Under the pieces are notes generated by a model. The model searched no databases and had not been told where the DNA came from. It saw only the letters and a program-made list of their open reading frames with translations. Below, piece after piece: positions 16,111 through 24,627 of a stretch of DNA of 64,000 bases. Numbering within the stretch: position 1 is the first letter of the stretch; every line of letters starts with the position of its first letter. Source of the DNA: Maribacter algarum (ex Lu et al. 2025) (nom. illeg.) (lineage in GTDB: Bacteria > Bacteroidota > Bacteroidia > Flavobacteriales > Flavobacteriaceae). A program made the position numbers and the translations under genes. The stretch is taken from assembly GCA_947495915.1 (NCBI GenBank), contig CANMAW010000002.1, positions 496,001 to 560,000 on the forward strand, written 5' to 3'.

Positions 16111-18297
16111 ATGTCGAAAACCAGGTTTGAAGCTATTAATAAGAGTCAAAATAGAGATTTATTCACTATAGAAGAAAAAGGAAGACGTTCAGAGCTTTTT
16201 GCTCAAAACGTTTTTAATGAAGAGCGAATGCTTCAATATCTTACTAAAGATGCATTACAGAGTGTACAAAGTGCGATCGTTTCTGGTTCTAAAATTGATC
16301 GAAAAATAGCAGATCAAGTTGCTGAAGCTATGAAAGGATGGGCAATTTCAATGGGCGCTACGCACTATACTCATTGGTTTCAACCTTTAACGGGCTCAAC
16401 AGCCGAGAAACATGATGCTTTTTTCGATTTGTTGCCAGATGGTCGTGCTTTAGAAAAGTTTGGTGGTGACCAACTGGTGCAGCAAGAACCAGATGCTTCA
16501 AGTTTTCCAAGCGGTGGAATACGTAATACGTTTGAAGCACGTGGATATACGGCATGGGACCCAACTTCGCCAGCCTTTGTTTATGAAACTACGTTGTGTA
16601 TACCTACAATTTTTGTTTCATACACCGGTGAAGCTTTAGATAACAAAGCACCACTGCTAAGAGCACTAAATGCCATAGATGAAGCGGCAACAGCAGTAGC
16701 TAAGTACTTTGATAAGAATGTTTCAAAAGTTAACGCAACTTTAGGATGGGAGCAAGAATACTTTTTAATTGATAAAGCCTTAGCAAATTCGCGACCAGAT
16801 ATCAGTTTGGCAGGTCGTACCTTGGTAGGGCGCCCCGCGGCAAAAGGACAACAACTTGATGATCATTATTTCGGAGTAATTCCTGGTAGGGTATTAAGCT
16901 TTATGAGTGATTTAGAAAGACAATGCACTAAACTTGGAATACCTGTAAAAACGAGACATAACGAAGTTGCACCAAATCAATTTGAATTGGCACCAGTTTT
17001 TGAAGAGGCTAATCTAGCGGTTGATCACAATTTATTGTTGATGGATGTGATGGATAAGATAGCAGACAAACATAATTTTACAGTGTTGTTTCATGAAAAA
17101 CCTTTTGCGGGTATTAATGGGTCTGGTAAACATAACAATTGGTCACTAGCATCAGATACGGGAGTTAATTTGTTGAGTCCGGGTTCTACACCAATGAAAA
17201 ACTTACAGTTTTTAACCTTTTTTATTAATACCATTAAAGCTGTTGATACCTATGAAGAATTATTGCGATCATCAATAGCATCGGCTGGTAATGATCATCG
17301 TCTTGGTGCAAATGAAGCACCACCAGCTATTTTTTCAATTTTTATTGGAGATCAACTAAGTAATGTTTTAGATGAGTTAGAAGGAGTGTCTAAAGGAAAA
17401 CTTTCACCGGAAGAAAAAACGGAGTTGAAATTAAACGTTGTAGGTAAGATTCCTGAAATTTTAATGGATAACACTGATCGTAATCGTACCTCACCTTTTG
17501 CCTTTACCGGAAATAAATTTGAAATGAGAGGAGTTGGATCAAAGTCGAATTGTGCCAAACCAATGACCATTTTAAATACAATTGTAGCAAAGCAATTACA
17601 AGCTTTTAAAAAGGAGGTTGATGTTTTAATCGATAAAAAAAACCTTAAAAAAGATGAAGCTGTTTTTAACGTACTTCGTGAGTATATAAAAACCTCTAAA
17701 CGAATTCGATTTGATGGCGATGGCTATAGTGAAGCTTGGGAAAAAGAAGCTAAAAAGCGAAAGCTAAGTAATAATAAAACAACCCCTGAGGCTTTAAAAG
17801 TTTTAACATCACCCGATAGTATTGATCTTTTTAAATCAATGAAGGTGATGAGTGAAATTGAAGTGAAAGCACGACAAGAAGTCGAACTTGAATCGTATAT
17901 TTTACATCTTCAAATAGAAGGCCGTATATTAAATGAACTGGTTTATAGTCAAATAATACCGGCAGCTATTACCTATCAAAATATTATTATTAAAAATGTT
18001 TTAGGCTTAAAAGAAATCTATGGCGCTGCACACAAGAAACTAACTGAGGGTCAATCAAATATTATTGAAAAAATTGCAGAACATATTGTGAGCCTAAAGA
18101 GCAAAACCGATGCGATGACGGCAGCAAGAAAAAAAGCAAATCAGTTAAATGATAGTTACAAGAAAGCTTATGCATATACCGAAAATGTAAAAGCCTACTT
18201 TGATGAAATTCGTGCCGAAAGTGACGCACTCGAAGAATTGATTGATGACCAAATTTGGCCATTAACAAAATATAGAGAGCTACTTTTTGTAAAGTAA
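16111..18297 (+). CDS. glnN: Glutamine synthetase, type III
   Basis: Large glutamine synthetase of 728 residues, the type III length common in Bacteroidota and cyanobacteria. The type III N-terminal region SELFAQNVFNEERML is near 27-41. The catalytic core includes LGWEQEYFLID, TRHNEVAPNQFELAP, FHEKPFAGINGSGKH and GNDHRLGANEAPPAI. Same reaction as the divergent glnII product. Likely nitrogen-regulated through the shared operators. Confidence 0.95.
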   Translation: MSKTRFEAINKSQNRDLFTIEEKGRRSELFAQNVFNEERMLQYLTKDALQSVQSAIVSGSKIDRKIADQVAEAMKGWAISMGATHYTHWFQPLTGSTAEKHDAFFDLLPDGRALEKFGGDQLVQQEPDASSFPSGGIRNTFEARGYTAWDPTSPAFVYETTLCIPTIFVSYTGEALDNKAPLLRALNAIDEAATAVAKYFDKNVSKVNATLGWEQEYFLIDKALANSRPDISLAGRTLVGRPAAKGQQLDDHYFGVIPGRVLSFMSDLERQCTKLGIPVKTRHNEVAPNQFELAPVFEEANLAVDHNLLLMDVMDKIADKHNFTVLFHEKPFAGINGSGKHNNWSLASDTGVNLLSPGSTPMKNLQFLTFFINTIKAVDTYEELLRSSIASAGNDHRLGANEAPPAIFSIFIGDQLSNVLDELEGVSKGKLSPEEKTELKLNVVGKIPEILMDNTDRNRTSPFAFTGNKFEMRGVGSKSNCAKPMTILNTIVAKQLQAFKKEVDVLIDKKNLKKDEAVFNVLREYIKTSKRIRFDGDGYSEAWEKEAKKRKLSNNKTTPEALKVLTSPDSIDLFKSMKVMSEIEVKARQEVELESYILHLQIEGRILNELVYSQIIPAAITYQNIIIKNVLGLKEIYGAAHKKLTEGQSNIIEKIAEHIVSLKSKTDAMTAARKKANQLNDSYKKAYAYTENVKAYFDEIRAESDALEELIDDQIWPLTKYRELLFVK

Positions 18298-18646
18298 ACC
18301 TTGTTGAATAGATCAGCGTAATGATTGCCCTGTTTTTTACTGGCTGTTTTGTCGGGCCTGCGATGCTCAATGAATTATTCGATTAGTTGTATGGTAATTT
18401 GGTAATTGATAAATTATGACCTCTTATTTTGTAAGATTGATAACTTTTGTCGTTAAAAAATGCATTACATCTATTTTTTGTGATAAAATGTTAAAATTAA
18501 AATTAGGTTTGAAGTAGAGTTAGCTTAGTTTTTTAGTTGACTTTTGTTCTTCGAAGACAATTTATTATCTCCCCCCTTTTTTTGGTGTTATTTTATGATT
18601 CTGACTATAACAGAATATGGCAAGTATTGCCTTAAAATAACCTTTA

Positions 18647-18658
18647 CCCCCCCCCCCC
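18647..18658. repeat. C12 homopolymer tract
   Basis: Twelve consecutive C in a very AT-rich non-coding region, 156 bases upstream of csgA. Such tracts slip during replication and can vary promoter activity. It could also be an assembly length error. Confidence 0.8.
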
Positions 18659-18690
18659 GTATTTATTTTTTGATGCCCCACATCAATACA

Positions 18691-18722
18691 TGTTTAGTAT
18701 TTACTATATGTCTTGTTTAGTA
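18691..18722. repeat. Direct repeat TGTTTAGTA, 23-base period
   Basis: TGTTTAGTA occurs at 18691-18699 and 18714-18722, two helix turns apart. The first copy overlaps an inverted repeat TAGTA-TT-TACTA. Candidate binding sites for a curli regulator. Confidence 0.4.
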
Positions 18723-18814
18723 CCATATTAAATTTCGAATATGTTGAAGTTTGATATTGCAATAGACAAAAATGGTTAACTATTAATTTTAATTATTTTT
18801 TAAAACTATTTATT

Positions 18815-19666
18815 ATGAAAAAAGTATTTTTAAGTGGTGTCGTATTATTATGCGGTGTTGTAATGTATGCTCAAGGACCGGTAAAAAAGGTTGCGGTAGA
18901 TCCGATATTTCCTTTACAAGAAGAGCTTTATAGTGATGTTGTACAACAATCTGATGATAACACTGCAACGGTGACTCAATCAGAAAACTCAGCTACTAAA
19001 TTGGGCTCTGATTCTTATATTTTGCAGAAAGGTAGTGATCTCAATGAAGCTACGGTTACACAAGTTAAGAACAACAATTATTCAGATGTTGAACAAAACG
19101 GACATCACAATGAAGCTGCTGTTACACAAAAGGCTGGTAACAATGATTCATTTATCAGGCAAGTTGGAGAACATAATAGTGCAACAGTAGATGCTCAAAC
19201 TTTTGGTGGGAGAAATTTTTCTGATATTTTACAAGTAGGAGATGACAATACCACGTTAGTAGATCAAGAAGGTGATTCAGGTAACAACACTAATGAATCT
19301 TTTGTTGTGTCTAGAGGAGATTGGAATAATAATACAGTTACTCAAAATGGAGGTGGTAGCACTGGTTTGAACTATTCTGATATTAGACAAAATGGTGATA
19401 ATAATACCAATACTGTAAGTCAAGACAATCCTGGTTTAGGAGCAGGTAATACTTCATTTATTATCCAGCCTGGAAACAGTAATATGTCAATGATCGACCA
19501 AAGTGGAGCAGCTGTAAATTACAGTTTAGTGCGTCAAAGTGGTGATAGTAACACAGCTACTGTAACACAGTACGGTGACTTTGGTTTGAATACCAGTTAT
19601 GTAAATCAAAGCGGTAATGGTAACATGGCAACAGTTACACAGGCTAATGGTGTTAACATCCCATAA
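18815..19666 (+). CDS. csgA: Curli major subunit, CsgA-like amyloid protein
   Basis: Secreted amyloid fibre subunit of 283 residues with a signal peptide ending near residue 19 (VVMYAQ). I count about ten imperfect curlin repeats of the form S-x3-Q-x-G-x2-N-x5-Q, for example SDVEQNGHHNEAAVTQ and SYVNQSGNGNMATVTQ. E. coli CsgA has five, so this is a long version. One repeat (SFVVSRGDWNNNTVTQ) has lost the first Q, and some linkers are glycine-rich. First gene of the curli operon, separated from csgB by a terminator. Confidence 0.93.
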   Translation: MKKVFLSGVVLLCGVVMYAQGPVKKVAVDPIFPLQEELYSDVVQQSDDNTATVTQSENSATKLGSDSYILQKGSDLNEATVTQVKNNNYSDVEQNGHHNEAAVTQKAGNNDSFIRQVGEHNSATVDAQTFGGRNFSDILQVGDDNTTLVDQEGDSGNNTNESFVVSRGDWNNNTVTQNGGGSTGLNYSDIRQNGDNNTNTVSQDNPGLGAGNTSFIIQPGNSNMSMIDQSGAAVNYSLVRQSGDSNTATVTQYGDFGLNTSYVNQSGNGNMATVTQANGVNIP

Positions 19667-19733
19667 ATTTGGAAGTCTCTCTTAAGAGATGACATAATTA
19701 AACAACCAACTTCGAAGAACTTGTTATGATTGA

Positions 19734-19769
19734 ATATGAGGTGATTGTTTTTTATCACCTCATATTTTT
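19734..19769 (+). terminator. Terminator between csgA and csgB
   Basis: A 12-bp stem ATATGAGGTGAT / ATCACCTCATAT with an 8-base loop and a T5 run. It is 68 bases after the csgA stop. Partial read-through would give more csgA than downstream message. Confidence 0.85.
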
Positions 19770-19834
19770 ATAAATCTCAATCTGGTTATTTTGAATTAAA
19801 TAGTTAACATTTTTTAATCTTATCTAAAGATCTT

Positions 19835-20344
19835 ATGGCTAAAAATCACTGTTGTTTCTTTTTACTTTTTTTCTTTTTGATGGCTTCTTCAATAGAAGCC
19901 CAAGAAAAAGAACCAGTTGAAACACTAGATGTACTTGTTGCAACTACAGGGCTTGGTAGTTTAACAAGCGATAGTGATGCTACTTCAGAATTTTCTGTTG
20001 ATGCTAACAATTACATTTTTATTCAACAAGTTGGTCCGCAAAATAGAGTTTTTGTAGATATAAAAACAGATCAGAGCGAGCTTAACTTTACACAACAAGG
20101 AACGAACAATACTATAGTGCTAGGGGTTACAGCTTTAAAGGCAGATGTTTCAGTAAATCAGTATGGTTCGAATCATATATATCGTGAATATTTGAATAAT
20201 TCCAATGCAGTAATTCAAAGAAATTTCACTCAAAATGGTAACGGTCAAAAACTTGAAATTTATAATTCAAATTCAATATCTGAAAAGATGATTTTGAATA
20301 TGTCGGGGCAAGCTAAAACAATTGTAATTAGAAACTTTAATTGA
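19835..20344 (+). CDS. csgB: Curli minor subunit, CsgB-like nucleator
   Basis: Protein of 169 residues with a very hydrophobic signal peptide ending near SSIEAQ (about 22). It has about five degenerate curlin repeats, for example YIFIQQVGPQNRVFV, LNFTQQGTNNTIVL and RNFTQNGNGQKLEIY. The degenerate repeats, short length and position before csgE/F/G fit the nucleator role, anchoring CsgA at the surface. Confidence 0.8.
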   Translation: MAKNHCCFFLLFFFLMASSIEAQEKEPVETLDVLVATTGLGSLTSDSDATSEFSVDANNYIFIQQVGPQNRVFVDIKTDQSELNFTQQGTNNTIVLGVTALKADVSVNQYGSNHIYREYLNNSNAVIQRNFTQNGNGQKLEIYNSNSISEKMILNMSGQAKTIVIRNFN

Positions 20345-20351
20345 TTACAAG

Positions 20352-21143
20352 ATGCATAAACCGACAATATTTAGAGGTAAGTTTCTTTCTTTATTTTTAA
20401 TGATACCCGTTGCTTTATTTTCTCAATTTTATAACACCGAGGTTGAGGCTTCTATTTCAATAAATGTTCAAGATGAACATATACTTCAAATATCTGGTAC
20501 TGCATATAATAAAACTGCATTAAATAAAAGTTTACGCTTTGTGTTGTCTGTCATTCATAAAAATAGTAACAATGATATAAAAACAAAGAATGACCAAGAA
20601 GGAAGATTTGTTCTCGAATCTGGTATGAAAAAAAGTCTTTCAACGGTTTCTACTAATATTAATTCTGACGATAGAACTATTATTCTGCTTTTGGTTTATA
20701 ATGAAAAAGACATAATTGTAGGTAAAGATCGCAAGGTTTTAAATGGTGTTAAGGGGGAACAAGATGAAGTTACAGATGCGTTAGGAAAGGAAATTAATTC
20801 GAAAGGTGAAGATGTGAAAGTAGGGAATGATGACGGATTTATTTTAAGAGGAATGGTGGTTCGAAACACTAAAACTAAAGCGGGAAACGACTTTTATGAC
20901 ATGTTTTATTCTCAGTATTTAGCTAAGAATATTAATGGAGAAAAAATTGTAAATATTGTTGAAGAACTTGCCTTAGGTACAAATACCAGGATGAAAATTT
21001 ATGTTGATAAAACTTTAGTCGTTCAGTTTTTTATTAACCCAAGAACCCAATTCTTAAAAAAAATGGCTGAACAATCGATTTATAGGGTTAATGCACATTT
21101 TCAGCAATTACGAAATACAAAAAACCAAATTATTAAATATTAA
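20352..21143 (+). CDS. csgE: CsgE-like curli chaperone with extra N-terminal domain
   Basis: Protein of 263 residues, twice the length of E. coli CsgE (~130). Residues about 160-255 match CsgE: RGMVVRNTKTKAGNDFY, a basic central region and VVQFFINPRTQFLKKMAE. Residues about 30-140 form a beta-rich domain (VEASISINVQDEHILQI onward) resembling the CsgC/CsgH immunoglobulin-like inhibitors of amyloid formation; that part is inference from pattern. A signal peptide ends near 24. CsgE caps and gates the CsgG pore. The gene starts 8 bases after csgB. Confidence 0.8.
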   Translation: MHKPTIFRGKFLSLFLMIPVALFSQFYNTEVEASISINVQDEHILQISGTAYNKTALNKSLRFVLSVIHKNSNNDIKTKNDQEGRFVLESGMKKSLSTVSTNINSDDRTIILLLVYNEKDIIVGKDRKVLNGVKGEQDEVTDALGKEINSKGEDVKVGNDDGFILRGMVVRNTKTKAGNDFYDMFYSQYLAKNINGEKIVNIVEELALGTNTRMKIYVDKTLVVQFFINPRTQFLKKMAEQSIYRVNAHFQQLRNTKNQIIKY

Positions 21144-21156
21144 AAAACCGAGAACA

Positions 21157-21555
21157 ATGAAAAAAATAATAGTAATTCTTTTTATGGCTTTTTGTTGTCA
21201 ATCTTTTTCTCAACAATTGGTATATACACCTGTGAATCCAGCCTTTGGTGGCAACTCATTTAATTATCAATGGCTTCTTAGTTCTGCAGAAGCTCAAAAT
21301 TCTATTGAAGACCCAAATTTTGAATCTGATGAACAAGCTACCGAATTAGAAAATTTTCAAGAAAATCTTAATCGGCAATTGCTGAGTACATTAACGCGAA
21401 GTGTTTTTAATTCTCAACTTGGCGAGGGCTTACAAGAGGGCGTTTTTACTGTAGGTAGTCTTTCCCTTGAAATATTTGATACGCCAGAAGGATTGGTAAT
21501 CAATATTTTAGATGTTAATACAGGTGAGCAGTCACAAGTAGTTATTCCGAATTAA
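21157..21555 (+). CDS. csgF: Curli assembly protein CsgF
   Basis: Secreted protein of 132 residues. After the signal peptide (to about 19) comes YTPVNPAFGGNSFNYQW followed by LLSSAEAQNS, the CsgF hallmark that plugs into CsgG. CsgF couples CsgB nucleation to the pore. The ATG at 21157 is chosen because it begins the signal peptide; an in-frame ATG upstream lies inside csgE. Confidence 0.93.
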   Translation: MKKIIVILFMAFCCQSFSQQLVYTPVNPAFGGNSFNYQWLLSSAEAQNSIEDPNFESDEQATELENFQENLNRQLLSTLTRSVFNSQLGEGLQEGVFTVGSLSLEIFDTPEGLVINILDVNTGEQSQVVIPN

Positions 21556-21577
21556 ATTAATTAAAGTCTTACAATAC

Positions 21578-22960
21578 ATGATAAAAATACTATGTAGATA
21601 TATAGTGCTGACTATTTTGATTCTTATGACTGGTTGTGGCACTTATTTTAACCAACCTTATGATGTAAAAGATGCAAGAATAGGTGAGCTAGCTTCTAAA
21701 ACAGAAATATTAAGAAATTTTCCAGATCCATATGAACAAGTTGTAGTTGGGGTTTATAATTTTAAAGACCAAACTGGTCAATATAAAAACCTACAAAATG
21801 GTAGTTCTTTTAGTACTGCGGTTTCTCAGGGTGGTACCACCATGTTGCTCAAAGCCTTAGAAGATTCCAAATGGTTTACACCTATTGAACGCGAGAATCT
21901 ATCAAATTTGTTGAATGAAAGAAATATAATTCGCTCAACAAGAGATGAATATGGAAAACGTACAAATACGACGCAACCACCTTTATCTCCTTTACTCTAT
22001 GCTGGAGTACTCTTGGAAGGCGGTGTCATCTCATACGATACTAACGTTATCACTGGTGGGGCAGGAGCCAGATATTTTGGCACCGGCGGTTCTACACAGT
22101 ATAGAGAAGATCGTATTTCAATATATCTCAGGGCTGTTTCTACAAGCAATGGTAAAATATTAAAAACCGTATACGTTTCTAAAACTATTTTGTCACAATC
22201 TGTAAACGCAAGCTTATTTAAATATGTGAGTTTTCAACGTTTATTAGAAGCTGAAACTGGGTACACTAGAAATGAACCTGTTCAGTTAGCGATGAAAGAT
22301 GCTATTGAGAAATCAGTAGAAGCGTTAATTATTGAAGGCATAAAAGAAGGAATGTGGACTACAGCAGATGGAGGACTAACCAATAAAAAACTAATAGATG
22401 CTTATGAGGCAGAAACCATATTAGAAGAATCGAAATTGTTAAATGATCGTAGACAAATAATTGAAGATCATAAAGCTGAAATTTCTTTTGGTGCAACAAC
22501 TCCAATTTTTAATGGAGATTACAAAAAGAAAAAGGTAGGATTTGGAGGCTATTTGAGTTATTCGAGAGTGTTAAATGATCGACTAAATTTAAATGTTGAT
22601 TTAGCGTATGCTAAAATGTCAAGTGGACGAACTTTCTCAGAAGAATATATAATGCCACAAATAAATTTAGAGTATAACCTATTACCATATGACAATTTAT
22701 CACCCTTTATTTATGGTGGTGGTGGGTATATTTTGGCCATTCGCAATCCTGATCCACCTTTAACGGAAAAAGTAGAAACGCCGAAAATTCAACTAGGTGC
22801 AGGTGTACGATTAATAGCGAGTCCAAAATTTGACTTACGACTATTTGCAGAAAGTAATTTCACATTTTCAGATAAACTCGAAGGAGTTGAAAGTGGGAAA
22901 AGAGACGATTTTTATTACAATATTGGATTAGGACTAAATTACAAATTTGGAAAAAAATGA
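21578..22960 (+). CDS. csgG: Curli secretion pore CsgG with C-terminal barrel extension
   Basis: Outer-membrane lipoprotein of 460 residues; the lipobox cysteine is C20 (LMTGC). Residues about 50-270 match CsgG closely, including VGVYNFKDQTGQYK, LLKALEDSKWFTPIERE, GAGARYFGTGG and SKTILSQSV. E. coli CsgG ends at about 277. Here another 165 residues follow, with alternating beta-strand pattern and a final aromatic-rich strand (YNIGLGLNYKFGKK), looking like an eight-stranded OmpA/OmpW-type barrel. Overlaps the next gene by 4 bases (ATGA). Confidence 0.93.
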   Translation: MIKILCRYIVLTILILMTGCGTYFNQPYDVKDARIGELASKTEILRNFPDPYEQVVVGVYNFKDQTGQYKNLQNGSSFSTAVSQGGTTMLLKALEDSKWFTPIERENLSNLLNERNIIRSTRDEYGKRTNTTQPPLSPLLYAGVLLEGGVISYDTNVITGGAGARYFGTGGSTQYREDRISIYLRAVSTSNGKILKTVYVSKTILSQSVNASLFKYVSFQRLLEAETGYTRNEPVQLAMKDAIEKSVEALIIEGIKEGMWTTADGGLTNKKLIDAYEAETILEESKLLNDRRQIIEDHKAEISFGATTPIFNGDYKKKKVGFGGYLSYSRVLNDRLNLNVDLAYAKMSSGRTFSEEYIMPQINLEYNLLPYDNLSPFIYGGGGYILAIRNPDPPLTEKVETPKIQLGAGVRLIASPKFDLRLFAESNFTFSDKLEGVESGKRDDFYYNIGLGLNYKFGKK

Positions 22961-24504
22961 GAAAAGTATCTATAAAACCAACATTAACAATTAATAACCT
23001 AGTACTGGTCTTTTATACAATCTTGGCTTGTATAATCTTAGGGTGTTCTGAAGAAGGTATTGAAGATAATGGATTAGGAACTTTAACCGGTAAGGTTGTT
23101 GCTAAAGGCGATAATATACCTTTAGAGAATGTAAAAATTAGTTCAACACCCACATCCACTACAGTATTTACTGATGCTAATGGAGAATTTAGTATAGCGT
23201 CAATTCAGGTTGGTGAATATTCGTTTCAAGCTGAATTACCCGAATATGACATAGCTTTTGAGCCGGTTAGCATTCTGAATGGTTTAGTAACAAATGCAGT
23301 TTTTGAATTAGATTCTTTAGACGCCGCAAATTTAAGGCCTTCGTTACCCATTCTTTTGTTTCCTGAAGACGGTGCTGAAAATGTTGTGTCTCAAACAGAA
23401 TTAGTATGGCGTTCTTCAGAAAATGACAAAGATGAAATAACTTATGATATTGAGCTTAGAGAGAGTAGTTCTAACAATATTTTAAATTACAATGATGTCA
23501 AAGACACTACATTAATAATTGAAAACCTTGCAATTGGGAAAACATTTTTTTGGCAAGTAACCGCTTCCGACGGAATTTCAGAATCTGTAAAAAGTAAACT
23601 CAGTAGTTTTTCTACCACAGGGGGTGAATCTAACCGGTTTTTCTATGTGCGTATTGTTGATGGCAATAACGTGATATTTTCAGGAGATATTAACAATTTA
23701 GAGCTGGAAGATGTTAATTCAAATGAACTACAACTAACTCCAAAAGACAAAAATAGTTATCGCCCTATTAAGAATGTTGTTGCTGAAAAAATTGCCTACC
23801 TAAGTTTGGTTGGGGGAGAAACGCAGTTGTTTGCCATGAATACCGATGGGGCTAATGTAAAACAATTAACCACTACTATACCTTTGGCTGGTTTTAGGCA
23901 AGAACAACTTGAGTATGCATGGTATGACAATGGCGCAAAAATATACTATCCAAACTTTAATTCTCTATACACTATAAATGCTGACGGCACTGGTCAAACC
24001 TTAGTATATGAAGCGCCAGTCGCTACTTTTATTTCTGAGGTAGCAACAAACCCAACAAATAATTTGGTAGCAATAAAAACAAATGATGCTAATGGCTATA
24101 ATGCGAGAATAGTAATTGTTGATGTAAGTAATGGTACTGAGGTTGAAGTAGTGATTGAAGGTATTTCTGGGGCTCTCGGCGGACTAGATTATTCCATAGA
24201 TGGTAATAGAATTCTTTACACAAGAGATATTTCAGGTAATGAAAATGCTGTGTATCGTATTTTAGATAGTCGAATCTACGAATATGATATAACTACAAAT
24301 GTCACCACAGAAATTTTTACGGGAAAAGAAGCTGGCACCAATGATCTTGATGCAAAATATTCTCCTGATGATGGTTCAATAATTTTTATGAATACATCGA
24401 ATGATGACAGGTCAGAACAACATATTTATAAAACGGTTAATGATGATATTAATGTTAGTAGAAGACTTCTGTTTACCAACGCTTTTATGCCAAACTGGGA
24501 ATAA
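22957..24504 (+). CDS. Lipoprotein with carboxypeptidase-like, Fn3-like and beta-propeller domains
   Basis: Lipoprotein of 515 residues; the lipobox cysteine is C30 (IILGC). Residues about 40-115 form a carboxypeptidase-D regulatory-like fold (GKVVAKGDNIPLENV, DANGEFSI). About 128-220 is Fn3-like (PEDGAENVVSQTELVW). About 230-515 reads as a TolB/PD40 beta-propeller (AMNTDGANVKQLT, YSPDDGSIIFMN). The start overlaps the csgG stop (ATGA), so it is coupled to curli secretion, and a terminator follows. Function unknown; a cell-surface curli accessory is inference. Confidence 0.78.
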   Translation: MRKVSIKPTLTINNLVLVFYTILACIILGCSEEGIEDNGLGTLTGKVVAKGDNIPLENVKISSTPTSTTVFTDANGEFSIASIQVGEYSFQAELPEYDIAFEPVSILNGLVTNAVFELDSLDAANLRPSLPILLFPEDGAENVVSQTELVWRSSENDKDEITYDIELRESSSNNILNYNDVKDTTLIIENLAIGKTFFWQVTASDGISESVKSKLSSFSTTGGESNRFFYVRIVDGNNVIFSGDINNLELEDVNSNELQLTPKDKNSYRPIKNVVAEKIAYLSLVGGETQLFAMNTDGANVKQLTTTIPLAGFRQEQLEYAWYDNGAKIYYPNFNSLYTINADGTGQTLVYEAPVATFISEVATNPTNNLVAIKTNDANGYNARIVIVDVSNGTEVEVVIEGISGALGGLDYSIDGNRILYTRDISGNENAVYRILDSRIYEYDITTNVTTEIFTGKEAGTNDLDAKYSPDDGSIIFMNTSNDDRSEQHIYKTVNDDINVSRRLLFTNAFMPNWE

Positions 24505-24527
24505 GCTCATATGTAAATTAATCTTTG

Positions 24528-24560
24528 GTCTCTTTTCATTTTGAAAAGAGACTTTTTTTT
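24528..24560 (+). terminator. Terminator of the curli operon
   Basis: An 11-bp stem GTCTCTTTTCA / TGAAAAGAGAC with a 3-base loop followed by T8. Confidence 0.9.
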
Positions 24561-24604
24561 AAATGATATTTTAAAAACAATTCGGCCTAATTGACTTATT
24601 CCAT

Positions 24605-24612
24605 TATTTTTG
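24605..24612 (+). promoter_or_regulatory. -7 box TATTTTTG of purM
   Basis: Exact TAnnTTTG match 15 bases before the purM ATG. It overlaps an upstream in-frame TTG and so favours the ATG at 24628. No purine riboswitch seen. Confidence 0.55.
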
Positions 24613-24627
24613 CAAAAACTTCAAAGA

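Larger units (their letters stand above)
18298..18814. other. Long non-coding region upstream of the curli operon
   Basis: 517 bases without a convincing gene. It holds a C6T7 run (18571-18583), a C12 tract (18647-18658) and a 9-base direct repeat TGTTTAGTA (18691 and 18714). I found no clean TTG-TAnnTTTG promoter near the csgA start. The size and content suggest a heavily regulated promoter. Confidence 0.6.

Noticed and set aside
18062-18370. 102-codon minus-strand frame overlapping the end of glnN
   Set aside because: Mostly antisense to glnN with no recognisable features and no promoter.
24505-24627. Purine riboswitch upstream of purM
   Set aside because: The leader after the -7 box is about 10 bases, too short; no conserved purine aptamer.
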